Positions 7,747 to 16,111 of a stretch of 64,000 bases of DNA are shown piece by piece. Numbering within the stretch: the stretch's first letter is position 1; each line of letters opens with the position of its first letter. The translations under genes and the position numbers were made by a program. Under the pieces are notes generated by a model that saw only the letters and a program-made list of their open reading frames with translations, did no database searches and was not told the DNA's origin. The DNA lies in contig DASVVT010000061.1 in the NCBI GenBank assembly GCA_036386415.1, positions 1-64,000 of the forward strand. The letters run 5' to 3'. This DNA comes from DASVVT01 sp036386415. Its GTDB lineage: Bacteria; Acidobacteriota; Blastocatellia; Pyrinomonadales; Pyrinomonadaceae.

Positions 7747-9915
7747 TTAGGAATAAATCTTCCGGGCGTACTCTTCGACCATCCGGTCGCTGTTGAAGAT
7801 AGGCGCGAGCGTAGAGATGGAGCGCTTCATCATGGCGACCCAGCGGCGCGGGATGCTCTCGGCGTCGCGTTCGTAGTAGAGCGGGATGACTTCGTCTTCG
7901 AGCACGCGGTAGAGCGATTCCGCATCGAGGGCATCGACATCGTCGCCAGCCTCTGCCGGTTCAACCGTTTCGTCGATGGCCCAGCCGTTTGTCCCGTCGT
8001 AGCCTTCGATCCACCAGCCGTCGAGGATCGAAAGATTGAGGCCGCCGTTCATCGCGACCTTCTGGCCGCTCGTCCCGGAAGCTTCCAGCGGACGGCGCGG
8101 GACGTTCAGCCACACATCTACGGATTGCACCAACTGGCGCGCTATCTCCTGGTCGTAGTCTTGTATGAAAACTGCGCGGCGCATGACGAGCGGGTGATAC
8201 TTCCAGAGGGCGAGCTGCTGAAGGATGAGCTTGGCGCTCTGATCCTGCGGATGCGCCTTGCCCGCAAAGACAAATTGCACGGGGCGCGACGCGTCGTTGA
8301 GCAGGCGCAGGAGACGATCCGGGTCTGTCATGAGCAGGCTCCAGCGCTTGTAGCCAGCGACGCGGCGCGCAAACCCTATCGTCAGCGCGTCCGCATCAAA
8401 GAGCGTGCGCGCCGCCTCCACATACTCCCGCGCCTCTTCGCGATGAAGTCGCGCGTGATATGAGCGATGGCGTATGAAAGCAACCAGACGCTGCTTGAGT
8501 AGATGATGAGCGCGCCACAGCTCTTCGTCCGTAATCCTTTCAACCCCACCGGCCCAGGCGTTTGCATCGCGCACCTGCGCTTCCCAGTCATGGCCGAGAT
8601 GCTTCTCATAGAGCACGCGTATCAGCGGCGCAACCCATGTCGGAGCGTGGACGCCGTTGGTGATGTGGGTGATCGGAATCTCGTTGGCAGAACGTCCGGG
8701 CCACATCTTCTGCCACAGGAGGCGCGACACCTCGCCGTGCTTGCGGCTCACACCGTTGGTTGAGCGACACATCCTGATGGCGAGCGGGGTCAGACCGTAC
8801 AACTCCGCATCATTGCTCGGATCGACGCGACCCAGGTCAAGAAACTCGTCGTGTGTAAGTCCCAACTCCTGTTCGTAGCTTGATCCGAAGCACTTCTCTA
8901 CGAGCGAGGCTTCAAACTCGTCGTTACCGGCGGCGACGGGCGTGTGCGTCGTAAAGACGCAGCGCTGACGAACAATGTTCGCCGCGTCGCGGAAACTCAA
9001 ACGCTCACGACCTGTGGTCAACTCGCGCGCCAGCTCCAGGGTGAGAAAGGCCGAGTGGCCTTCGTTCAGATGAAAAACGTGGGGCTCGATACGGAGCGCG
9101 CGAAGGAGGCGTACGCCGCCGATACCGAGCATCATCTCCTGTACGATGCGCGTCTCGCGGTCTCCGCCGTAGAGATGCCCCGTCACCCAGCGATCAAGCT
9201 CATCATTCTCCGCGATGTTGGTGTCCAGCAGGTAGAGCGAGACGCGCCCGACGTGAGCGCGCCAGATGTGAGCGCGCACCACGCGCCCGCGCATTTGGAC
9301 TTCGATGCCGAGCGGCGCGCCCGTCGAGTCCATCACCTGATGAATCGGCAATTCCGAAGGGTGCGTCTCGCCGTAGTGCTCATCCTGCCAGCCGTCGCGC
9401 GTCAGGCGCTGGCGAAAGTAGCCGTAGCGGTAGAGCAGTCCGACCGCGACGAGCGGCAAACGCAGGTCGCTGGCCGACTTCAGATGATCGCCCGCGAGCA
9501 TGCCAAGGCCGCCCGAATAGAGCGGCAGGGAGTTGTGCACGCCGTATTCGGCGCAGAAGTAGGCGACCCCGCGCTCCGGCGTGATCTTCTTTAACTGATC
9601 CGTTGATTCCCATGCGCGGGTATCCGCCATATATGCATCGAAGCGTGCGGCCAGCGCGCAAACGCGCTCCGTGTAGACCGGATCGGTCGCCATCTGCATG
9701 AGGCGAAACTCCGAAGTCTCTGCCAGCACGCGACGCGGATTGTGTTCGCACAACTCCCACACCCCAGGGTCCAGGTCGCGAAACAGGGCCGCGCCATCCG
9801 CCGCCCAGCTCCACCAGTAGTTCCAAGCCAGCCGCTCCAGAGCGCGCAAAGGCTCCGGAAATTGGCGAGCCTCTAAAGCAGCCGCGCGGTCTATCTCTTC
9901 CGTTTCCTGAACCAT
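7747..9915 (-). CDS. glgP: Alpha-glucan phosphorylase (GT35)
   Basis: The 722-residue cytoplasmic, PLP-dependent phosphorylase releases glucose-1-phosphate from glycogen or maltodextrin. The PLP-lysine region EASGTSGQKVAMNGGLN lies near residue 620. The N-terminal ERLAWNYWWSW, the substrate motif GGLGMLAGDHLKSASDL and the phosphate-binding VAGYKRWSLL fit the shorter archaeal/actinobacterial-type phosphorylase rather than the roughly 800-residue E. coli enzyme. It is monocistronic; no other glycogen gene is nearby. The start is supported by length but lacks a strong ribosome site. Confidence 0.93.
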   Translation of the reverse strand: MVQETEEIDRAAALEARQFPEPLRALERLAWNYWWSWAADGAALFRDLDPGVWELCEHNPRRVLAETSEFRLMQMATDPVYTERVCALAARFDAYMADTRAWESTDQLKKITPERGVAYFCAEYGVHNSLPLYSGGLGMLAGDHLKSASDLRLPLVAVGLLYRYGYFRQRLTRDGWQDEHYGETHPSELPIHQVMDSTGAPLGIEVQMRGRVVRAHIWRAHVGRVSLYLLDTNIAENDELDRWVTGHLYGGDRETRIVQEMMLGIGGVRLLRALRIEPHVFHLNEGHSAFLTLELARELTTGRERLSFRDAANIVRQRCVFTTHTPVAAGNDEFEASLVEKCFGSSYEQELGLTHDEFLDLGRVDPSNDAELYGLTPLAIRMCRSTNGVSRKHGEVSRLLWQKMWPGRSANEIPITHITNGVHAPTWVAPLIRVLYEKHLGHDWEAQVRDANAWAGGVERITDEELWRAHHLLKQRLVAFIRHRSYHARLHREEAREYVEAARTLFDADALTIGFARRVAGYKRWSLLMTDPDRLLRLLNDASRPVQFVFAGKAHPQDQSAKLILQQLALWKYHPLVMRRAVFIQDYDQEIARQLVQSVDVWLNVPRRPLEASGTSGQKVAMNGGLNLSILDGWWIEGYDGTNGWAIDETVEPAEAGDDVDALDAESLYRVLEDEVIPLYYERDAESIPRRWVAMMKRSISTLAPIFNSDRMVEEYARKIYS

Positions 9916-9990
9916 TTTTTTGTTGTGTGTCCCGTTTAAGTTGAATTCGCCAGAAAGCTACCAGCGGTCAGCCAGCCATATTTTGACATT

Positions 9991-10143
9991 AGAGTAGTGT
10001 CCCGAGTTTCAGCTAATCTCTGTGCCGCCTCTCTCGTCCTCTGCGTCTCTGTGGTGAATGAACTTCAACTAAGACTCACCACCGCAGACACCGAGAGGAC
10101 GAGAGAGGCGGCACAGAGCACTAATCAAATCAGGACTCTACCG
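9991..10143. repeat. About 150-bp palindromic element with conserved ends, copy 1
   Basis: The long imperfect stem has arms of about 40 nt (CTCTGTGCCGCCTCTC... against its complement) joined by a short centre. The outer edges carry AGAGTAGTGTCCC on the left and AGGACTCTACCGA on the right, and the second copy at 48091-48241 has the same edge motifs. The TAGAG/CTCTA ends resemble terminal inverted repeats of a MITE-like element, but no target duplication was identified. It occupies most of the gap upstream of glgP. Confidence 0.75.
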
Positions 10144-10183
10144 AAATCGGGGCTCTCAAATCAAAAAAGCTGACCGCTCCTGC

Positions 10184-10813
10184 TCAGTCGAACCTATGAT
10201 TATTCAAGAATACTTCCATGTCATCCGGCGTAAAAAAGACGAGGCTCACTTGCATCTCGAAGCCCGCACCCGCGAGAAACTTCTTGATCGCCGTAGATGA
10301 GACAGCCGCCGCTTCTTCGCGCGGGTAGCCGTAGATGCCCGTCGAGATCGCCGGAAACGCAATCGAGACCAGCCCATGTTCGGCTGCCAGCGCAAGCGAG
10401 TTGTGATAACACGATGCCAGTAGCTCTGCCTCGGCTCCATTGTGACGCCCGTAGACGGGGCCGACCGTATGTATGACGTAACGCGCCGGAAGGTGGCCGC
10501 CCGTGGTCAGGACTGCGCCGCCCGTCGGCAGACCTTGCGGAAATTGTGTGCGGCGAATCTCACGACACTCTTCTAAAATTTGCGCGCCGCCGACGCGATG
10601 TATCGCCCCGTCAACGCCCGCCCCGCCCATCAGAGACGAGTTGGCTGCATTAACGATGGCGTCCACCTGCTGACGCGTTATATCGCCCGCCAGCACATGG
10701 ACGCGACCATTAAGGAACTGTTCTCTGGTATCTTCAGTCACCGAAAAATTTAAGAGGCTGCCTGGAATAGTAAGTCTCGGAGGGGGGAGCCTGCAACAGG
10801 CTCCTTGGGCCAT
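10184..10813 (-). CDS. Macrodomain protein, probable O-acetyl-ADP-ribose deacetylase
   Basis: This macrodomain of the YmdB/MacroD type binds ADP-ribose and removes ADP-ribosyl or O-acetyl groups. Diagnostic motifs are GDITRQQVDAIVNAANSS, the GGAGVDGAIHRVGG loop and the GIYGYP ribose loop preceded by FPAIST. The frame opens at ATG 10813, but the first 24 residues are Pro/Cys-rich and contain a perfect 8-bp hairpin. A GTG at 10741 gives a protein of usual length and may be the real start. It lies 20 bases after a small acidic protein gene, probably in one transcript. Confidence 0.85.
   Translation of the reverse strand: MAQGACCRLPPPRLTIPGSLLNFSVTEDTREQFLNGRVHVLAGDITRQQVDAIVNAANSSLMGGAGVDGAIHRVGGAQILEECREIRRTQFPQGLPTGGAVLTTGGHLPARYVIHTVGPVYGRHNGAEAELLASCYHNSLALAAEHGLVSIAFPAISTGIYGYPREEAAAVSSTAIKKFLAGAGFEMQVSLVFFTPDDMEVFLNNHRFD
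10786..10804 (-). other. Perfect 8-bp stem-loop at the 5' end of the macrodomain frame
   Basis: GGAGCCTG and CAGGCTCC pair perfectly around a 3-nt loop. On the minus strand it follows the stop of the acidic protein and precedes the likely GTG start (10741). It could attenuate transcription or shield the ribosome site. The G-rich flank rather than a U-run argues against a simple terminator. Confidence 0.5.
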
Positions 10814-10833
10814 GCATGAGCGTGCAGAGAGCT

Positions 10834-11187
10834 TTACGACGGTTCATCTTCAAACTCTTCCTCGCGCGGCTCCACCTGGATGTCGTCGAACATGTCATAG
10901 CGGCGCAGAGCGTCGGCGACGCCTTTCGCCTTATGTTCGGTCAGCGGGTGCTCCGGGTCGGTGCTGGCGATCTCGAACAGCCGCTCATCGAGCAGCCGTA
11001 TGCCGAGCGAGCGGAGCGCAACGCCGGGCGTGACCTCTATGTCGCCCAGATTGTGAATCCGATAGCGTCCAGTCTCCTCGACCCAGTCCTCTATGAACGG
11101 GTCGCGAAGAGCATGCTCCGCCTCTGATTCTACGAGGTAAGCTCCCTCAACGATGAGACAGTATTCGCGTCCTTTGCTGGTCTTCAT
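10834..11187 (-). CDS. Small acidic protein of unknown function
   Basis: The 117-residue soluble protein has no family I recognise. Its C-terminus is strongly acidic (REEEFEDEPS). It has mixed alpha/beta character, no Cys, no signal and no membrane segment. It is immediately upstream of the macrodomain gene in the same direction, so the two may work together, but nothing in the sequence specifies how. No clear ribosome site precedes the ATG. Confidence 0.55.
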   Translation of the reverse strand: MKTSKGREYCLIVEGAYLVESEAEHALRDPFIEDWVEETGRYRIHNLGDIEVTPGVALRSLGIRLLDERLFEIASTDPEHPLTEHKAKGVADALRRYDMFDDIQVEPREEEFEDEPS

Positions 11188-11325
11188 GACAGGAGTAGCA
11201 GGTGCGCTGGCAGCAGGCCATGCCCATCCCGTAAGGGGCGCACTGGCGTCACTTTACCATCCTTGGGCGGCGAGCGGCAAAGCTTTTAATTGATGGACGA
11301 GGGAGGGCGCAGGGTGAAAACCTAA

Positions 11326-11362
11326 ACGCCGCCACCCGTGTTAAAGATACGGGCGGCGGCGT
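11326..11362 (-). terminator. Hairpin terminator downstream of the VWA gene
   Basis: Fourteen-base arms (11326-11339 and 11349-11362) match except at one position around a 9-nt loop. They are very GC-rich and are followed on the minus strand by TTAGGTTTTC. It is 62 bases after the stop of the VWA-domain gene, whose transcript it would end. Confidence 0.6.
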
Positions 11363-11424
11363 TATGGATAAACGATCTCGGCGCGGTCACGCCAGCGGCG
11401 GCGACCGCCTGCTGCGAGAAGACC

Positions 11425-12162
11425 TTAGTACGCTTCGTTCAGCGTTCTGCGCAGTCGCTTGAAGTAAGAATCGAAAGTGACGAAGCTGTTGCCCTGGAAG
11501 AACGCCCGCCCGCCCGTCTCGTCCGAAAGGCGATTGAGCGCGCCCTGACCGAATGAGATGGCCGTCAGGTTCCGGCTCGTTAACCCAACCGACGGGGCAA
11601 AGAACGAATAGACAGCCACGTTGCGGCGCTTGGCTTCACGAATAGCCCGCTCCAAATCTATCGAATTAACGCTCGACGTCACATCAAATCCACGCGAGAT
11701 GTCGAGTCCATCCGAGATCAGGAGGATAGCATTCCGGTTCTGCCCTTGATTCTCGAAGTGTTTGAGCGCCTCTAACACTTCGACATATGGGTTGTATGGA
11801 GAAAGGGAAGCGCTGGCACGGGGCGTACGCAGCTTGTGCGCCGCCTGCTCCAGATCATCCGTGAACGGCTGAAGCACTTGTAGCGTTCCGCTCGTGATGT
11901 AGCCGACCATGACGCGCGAGCCCGCCGGAAGTTGCCGTATGAAGTCGCGCGTCACGTTCATCTCATTGCCGACGCGCGAGACTAGATTGTCCTGAATGAG
12001 AATCGCCAGGTTCAAAGGCGCGTTAATACTGGCGCTCTCCGAATCCTTCGCAGACTTGCTGTCCAGGGGGGAGGCAGTTGTCGCCAGAGCGCTCAAAGAG
12101 ATCGCTGCGACAACTATTAAAGCTCCAAAAAGTGAGAAGATTTTTCTTGTACCTGACATCAT
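11425..12162 (-). CDS. Secreted VWA-domain protein (acidobacterial VWFA-like)
   Basis: The 245-residue exported protein has a signal sequence (about residues 5-30, SLFGALIVVAAISLSALA) and a von Willebrand factor A-like fold. The metal-site region is weak: LAILIQDNL stands where DxSxS is usual, while AILLISDGLDISRGFD carries the later strand. It resembles the VWFA-related domain common in Acidobacteria, though shorter than usual. AAGGA lies just before two adjacent ATGs (12162, 12159); the second has the better spacing. An upstream ATG at 12210 was rejected. A ligand-binding or adhesion role is inferred. Confidence 0.7.
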   Translation of the reverse strand: MMSGTRKIFSLFGALIVVAAISLSALATTASPLDSKSAKDSESASINAPLNLAILIQDNLVSRVGNEMNVTRDFIRQLPAGSRVMVGYITSGTLQVLQPFTDDLEQAAHKLRTPRASASLSPYNPYVEVLEALKHFENQGQNRNAILLISDGLDISRGFDVTSSVNSIDLERAIREAKRRNVAVYSFFAPSVGLTSRNLTAISFGQGALNRLSDETGGRAFFQGNSFVTFDSYFKRLRRTLNEAY

Positions 12163-12352
12163 TTTCCTTCTTTCATTGAGGCCAAACCCTGGAACGAGCA
12201 AACCCTCCAATCAAAGCCTTTCGCGCCCTCCGGGGACGAAGCCGCACAGGCCGCACATCTCCTTGCAGTGCCTTATTTAGACTCGTTCCATGTGAGCCGT
12301 CATTTAACGGTCAATAGGATGCGCTGAGGGTTATAAAGGTGGCCTTGAAGAG

Positions 12353-12477
12353 CAGTAGACAGTAGACAGTAGTCAGTAGCCAGTAGACGCTCCGCGCAGA
12401 GGATGCTGTCGCTGTCACCCTGACGTTGCCGTAGCGAATGCTTTTCTACTGACTACTGACTACTGTCTACTGTTCTT
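12353..12477. repeat. CAGTAG-type intergenic palindrome, copy 1
   Basis: The left arm is built of CAGTAGACAGTAGTCAGTAG units and the right arm of the complementary CTACTGACTACTGTCTACTG units. About 60 unrelated bases lie between. The right arm overlaps the 3' end of the DCC protein gene and encodes its last residues (N-S-R-Q-stop). Confidence 0.85.
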
Positions 12478-12873
12478 GTGCAACGAGCAGACGCCGTCGG
12501 CGTCGCAGGGCGGCGGGATGCCGAAGAGCTTGTAGCGGCGCGCGGCGAGCCAGCGATAAAAGATGTTGCCGAGGCTGGTGAAAGGCCAGCGAGAGATTAC
12601 AGGGGCGAGCCAGCGCCAGCCCGGTAGCACGCGCATGACTTCAATCCAGGCTTTGTAGCCCGCAGACCAGCGTCCGTCAGGCGTGCGCGCGTGCATCTCT
12701 TCATTCAGTTCCTGAAAAGTGTAAGGGTGCGCGCGTGCGAGCACTTCCGCGTCGCGATAATTCATCCACCGGATGCGATGCCCACGGTCAAAGGGCTCGA
12801 CTTTCGCGCGCATCCACTGGCACAGCGGACACTCTCCATCCGTGTAAACTTCTATGCGCGCCGGCTGACTCAT
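12460..12873 (-). CDS. DCC-family thiol-disulfide oxidoreductase-like protein (DUF393)
   Basis: The 137-residue thioredoxin-like protein has the family motif DGECPLCQWM near residue 13, whose Cys pair would be redox active. The substrate is unknown. ATG 12873 is chosen because GGAGGG lies seven bases upstream and the protein then begins, as in relatives, just before the first beta strand. The final residues NSRQ and the stop codon derive from the CAGTAG palindrome, so the native C-terminus may have been altered. Confidence 0.85.
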   Translation of the reverse strand: MSQPARIEVYTDGECPLCQWMRAKVEPFDRGHRIRWMNYRDAEVLARAHPYTFQELNEEMHARTPDGRWSAGYKAWIEVMRVLPGWRWLAPVISRWPFTSLGNIFYRWLAARRYKLFGIPPPCDADGVCSLHKNSRQ

Positions 12874-13033
12874 CACCGAACCCTCCGAAGAATCCGCCAC
12901 AGGGTCTGTTTCAATGCCTGTCTGCACACCAGAAATATAGCACGAGAGCGGAGGCGATCCTTACTCCCGAATCGAAAGAGATAATGAGGTTCGCCCGATT
13001 CAAGATTTCGCGTGTGTAAGGTGTCTTCTTCTC

Positions 13034-13197
13034 AGAGCGTGTCTACAAAGGGGTGTTTAAACGCAGAGGACGCAAAGTGCATCGCCAAGGGCGCAAAGGA
13101 TTATCCTCTTTGCGTTCTTTGCGTCGTCCCCTCTGCGCCCTTTGCGTTTAAATCTCTCTTCACTGCATGACTCTACTCCTTTTTTTAGACACGCTCT
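13034..13197. repeat. Nested palindrome: CTTTGCG-type element inside outer 12-bp arms
   Basis: The outer arms AGAGCGTGTCTA (13034-13045) and TAGACACGCTCT (13186-13197) are exact complements. Inside lies a CTTTGCG-type palindrome (about 13056-13152) made of repeated GCAAAG/CTTTGCG units, with AAACGC at one end and GCGTTT at the other. The rest of the gap between the divergent DCC and msrP genes holds no recognised feature. Confidence 0.75.
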
Positions 13198-13309
13198 CAG
13201 AGCGGCTGATCAGTAGAATTGGTGATAAAACCGAAAAGCCCACGCGCTACGTATTTGTTAGCGCCGCGTTTAGTGCGAAAATAGTAATGATGGTGGCGGA
13301 TGACAACTG

Positions 13310-14296
13310 ATGCTGATTAAGAAGCCGGGCGATATAAAAAGCAGCGACATCACGGACAAGAAGGTTTATCTGAACCGCCGCAATTTTATGCGCGGGGCGG
13401 CGATGGCGACGACTGTGACGGCGACGGGGCTGCTGTACCGTAAGCTCAACCCGCCTCCGGCGCAAACGCGTCCGGGCGTCAAGCTGGCCGATATCGTCAA
13501 GCCTGCGCCGGAAGAAGGGGCTGCCAGTGGCTTTTCGACGAGCGAGAAGCCAACCTCCCTGGAAGACATCACCAACTACAATAACTTCTACGAATTCTCG
13601 ACCGACAAGCGAGGCGTCGCCGATGCGGCGCAAGGCTTCGTCACACGACCCTGGGCCGTGGCGGTCGAGGGAATGGTCAACAAGCCGAAGGTCTACGACC
13701 TGGACGACCTCTTGAAGATCGCCCCGCAGGAGGAGCGCATTTATCGTCTCAGGTGCGTCGAAGGCTGGTCGATGGTCATCCCCTGGATTGGTTTTCCGCT
13801 CGCCAGGCTTTTAGAGCAGGTCGAACCCACCTGGCAGGCCAGGTACGTCGCCTTTGAGACGCTCTATGATCCGAAGCGTATGCCCAACCAGCGAACGGGC
13901 GTGCTCGACTGGCCCTACGTAGAGGGCTTGCGCCTGGATGAGGCTATGCACCCGCTGACGATTCTCGCCACAGGTCTTTACGGCGAGACGCTCCCGCCAC
14001 AGGACGGCGCGCCTGTGCGCCTGGTCGTGCCTTGGAAGTACGGCTTCAAAGGCATCAAGTCGATCGTCAAGATCAGGCTCGTCGAGGAGCAGCCGCCTTC
14101 CACCTGGAACCTGTACGCTCCGAGCGAGTACGGGTTCTACTCGAACGTCAACCCGAAGGTGAATCACCCGCGCTGGAGCCAGGCGAGGGAGCGGCGCATA
14201 GGCGAGTACGGACTCCGTGACACGCAGATGTTCAACGGCTACGCCGAACAGGTCGCGCATCTTTATGAGGGCATGGACTTGAAGGTCTATTTCTAG
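13310..14296 (+). CDS. msrP: Periplasmic protein-methionine-sulfoxide reductase, molybdopterin subunit
   Basis: MsrP (YedY) is the exported molybdenum enzyme that repairs oxidised methionine in envelope proteins. The N-terminus carries a Tat signal (NRRNFMRGAAMATT). The sulfite-oxidase fold shows the Mo-ligating cysteine in RLRCVEGWSM and the conserved VPWKYGFKGIKSIVKI. The length (328 residues) matches the E. coli protein (334). The heme partner msrQ follows after 145 bases, separated by a palindromic repeat rather than tightly coupled. Confidence 0.95.
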   Translation: MLIKKPGDIKSSDITDKKVYLNRRNFMRGAAMATTVTATGLLYRKLNPPPAQTRPGVKLADIVKPAPEEGAASGFSTSEKPTSLEDITNYNNFYEFSTDKRGVADAAQGFVTRPWAVAVEGMVNKPKVYDLDDLLKIAPQEERIYRLRCVEGWSMVIPWIGFPLARLLEQVEPTWQARYVAFETLYDPKRMPNQRTGVLDWPYVEGLRLDEAMHPLTILATGLYGETLPPQDGAPVRLVVPWKYGFKGIKSIVKIRLVEEQPPSTWNLYAPSEYGFYSNVNPKVNHPRWSQARERRIGEYGLRDTQMFNGYAEQVAHLYEGMDLKVYF

Positions 14297-14320
14297 TCAA
14301 ATTTCATGAACAGAAAAACT

Positions 14321-14388
14321 TTTAACGCAAAGGGCGCAAAGGAGGAAGACGCAAAGGATTTTCTTCTCTGCGACCTTTGCGTTTAAAT
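14321..14388. repeat. CTTTGCG-type palindrome between msrP and msrQ
   Basis: The left arm (TTTAACGCAAAGGGCGCAAAGG) and the right arm (GCGACCTTTGCGTTTAAA) are imperfect complements around GGAAGAC-rich sequence. It splits what is normally a continuous msrPQ operon. No U-run follows, so read-through is likely. Confidence 0.75.
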
Positions 14389-14441
14389 CTCTTCGTACCC
14401 TGACGCTCAATTGAATTTATCCCTAAGCGAGGCAATACGCA

Positions 14442-15059
14442 TTGAAGGACACTCAATTCTCAAAAGCAGTTCTCTTCGTCAACAGCCTTGTGCCGCTCGC
14501 GCTGCTTGGCTGGGACGCCTCACATCACAGGCTGGGGGCGAACCCGATTGAGTTCGCCACGCGCACGACGGGGATGCTGACGCTCGTCTTTCTGCTCCTG
14601 TCGCTCGCGGTCACGCCCGTGCGTCGGCTGACGGGCTGGAACTGGCTCGGCAAGTTTCGCCGCATGCTCGGCCTTTACGCCTTCTTCTACGGCTTCCTGC
14701 ATCTCTTGACCTACGTCTGGTTTGACCGCTTCTTTAATCTGAAGAGCACCGTCGAGGATGTCGTCGCGCGACCATTCATCGCCGTCGGGATGGCGACCTT
14801 TCTCATCCTCGTCCCGCTCGCCGCCACTTCGACCAATAAGATGGTCAAACGTCTGGGCGGAAAGCGCTGGAATCGTCTGCACAAGACAGCCTACCTGGCG
14901 GGCATCGGCGGCGTGCTTCACTACTTTCTGCTGGTCAAGTCGGATACGCGCCTGCCGTTCACATTCGCCGCCGTGCTGGCGTTCCTACTCTGTTACCGGC
15001 TCGTCGCCGCGAACCAGACGCCGAAGGTCGCCGCCCGTTCGCCGATTCCCCCTCGATGA
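14442..15059 (+). CDS. msrQ: Heme-binding membrane subunit of the methionine sulfoxide reductase
   Basis: MsrQ (YedZ) passes electrons from the inner membrane to MsrP. The 205-residue protein has about six membrane helices of the ferric-reductase type, with heme-ligand histidines in YGFLHLLTYVWF and GIGGVLHYFLLVKSD. The TTG start at 14442 follows GAGG at about ten bases, and the protein begins as its relatives do. It pairs with msrP upstream. Confidence 0.93.
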   Translation: MKDTQFSKAVLFVNSLVPLALLGWDASHHRLGANPIEFATRTTGMLTLVFLLLSLAVTPVRRLTGWNWLGKFRRMLGLYAFFYGFLHLLTYVWFDRFFNLKSTVEDVVARPFIAVGMATFLILVPLAATSTNKMVKRLGGKRWNRLHKTAYLAGIGGVLHYFLLVKSDTRLPFTFAAVLAFLLCYRLVAANQTPKVAARSPIPPR

Positions 15060-15065
15060 AATTCC

Positions 15066-15164
15066 TTTTCCTGCGACCTTTGCGAAAATCCTTAGCGCCC
15101 TTTGCGTTTAAAGAGGAGATTAACCGCAAAGGGCGCAAAGGTATCTCGCAAAGGTCGCAGAAAA
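15066..15164. repeat. CTTTGCG-type palindrome, about 45-nt arms
   Basis: The left arm reads CTGCGACCTTTGCGA... and the right arm is its near complement ending GCAAAGGTCGCAG, with GAGGAGAT at the centre. It follows the msrQ stop by six bases. A TTGACT box directly after it (15169-15174) may be part of the promoter of the next gene. Confidence 0.8.
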
Positions 15165-15262
15165 CTTGACTCTCCTGATTGAGCCGCTACTGTGTTAGAG
15201 TTTCCTGCTTGCACCAGACGACAGCTTTAGAGCAGGAAGATGGAAAGGAACGAACCGATCAT

Positions 15263-15823
15263 ATGGCTGGAAAGAAGACCGAAGATGAGCCGACCAAGGC
15301 GGAATTGCAGCGCCAGATGGAGCAGACGCGCGAATCCATCAGCGAGACCGTCGAAGAGATCAAGGAGACGGTCTCGCACCAGTACGATGTGGTGAAAGAC
15401 ACGTATGAGACTGTCAAAGAGGGCGTCGGCGAAGTGTTGGACTGGCGCGAGCAGTTCAGTAAAAATCCGATAGTGTGGGGCGCGGGCGCAGTCTCTCTAG
15501 GCATCCTCGTCGGCATCGGACTGGCTCACAGCATGGGGAGCGTACCCGCTTCCGACCGCCGCCGTAAATCAAAACAGGGGGCGCTCAATGAGAGTTTATT
15601 GAGCAACCTGTCGGGGCTGAGCGAGACCCTGCTGCCGACCATGACGAGCAAGATCAAAGAGATGTTCGGCATAGACCTCAACGCCTACCTTCCCGCCCCG
15701 GCAGAAACCGCGAGCCGACCACCCAGAATGATCGGCAGCAGGAGACCAACGACGAAGAAGAAGAATGCCGCCAGCAAGAGTGCTGCGAAAAAATCCCGCG
15801 CGAGAAAAGGCAGCGCGAAATAG
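15263..15823 (+). CDS. DUF3618-like protein with one membrane helix and a basic tail
   Basis: The 186-residue protein has an N-terminal amphipathic helix with the pattern seen in DUF3618 (QMEQTRESISETVEEIKETV), a single membrane segment (VWGAGAVSLGILVGIGLAHS, about residues 77-96) and a Lys/Arg/Ala-rich C-terminus like a histone-like tail. It is probably an inner-membrane protein of unknown function. GGAA precedes ATG 15263. TTGACT at 15169 with TACTGT 16 bases later is a weak promoter candidate. Confidence 0.7.
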   Translation: MAGKKTEDEPTKAELQRQMEQTRESISETVEEIKETVSHQYDVVKDTYETVKEGVGEVLDWREQFSKNPIVWGAGAVSLGILVGIGLAHSMGSVPASDRRRKSKQGALNESLLSNLSGLSETLLPTMTSKIKEMFGIDLNAYLPAPAETASRPPRMIGSRRPTTKKKNAASKSAAKKSRARKGSAK

Positions 15824-15828
15824 GCCAT

Positions 15829-15934
15829 AGATGAACGCGAGACGAACACAGGTAGAGGGAAGTAAGCGCTTTAACCTTTCGCTCGCCCTATTCCTTCATC
15901 TTTTCTCTGATCCGTGTTCGTCTCGCGTTCATCT
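15829..15934. repeat. Palindrome with perfect 21-bp arms
   Basis: Arms 15829-15849 (AGATGAACGCGAGACGAACAC) and 15914-15934 are exact complements around a 64-nt loop. The element starts six bases after the stop of the DUF3618-like gene. It is a different family from its neighbours. Confidence 0.85.
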
Positions 15935-16111
15935 GTGGCTTCCTCCCCGTCTCGTTTTCAGACCATAGTGGCAACTTGCTTTTCCCCTCTCCGCTCGGAT
16001 AAATTACAGCCTCATCCTGGAGCGCATCCCGCCCATCATTTCGGACGTTAACCGACCGGGGATGATTCTTCTCCAAAATACGTTTGTCTGAAAGGAACAT
16101 CTTTTTCAATC

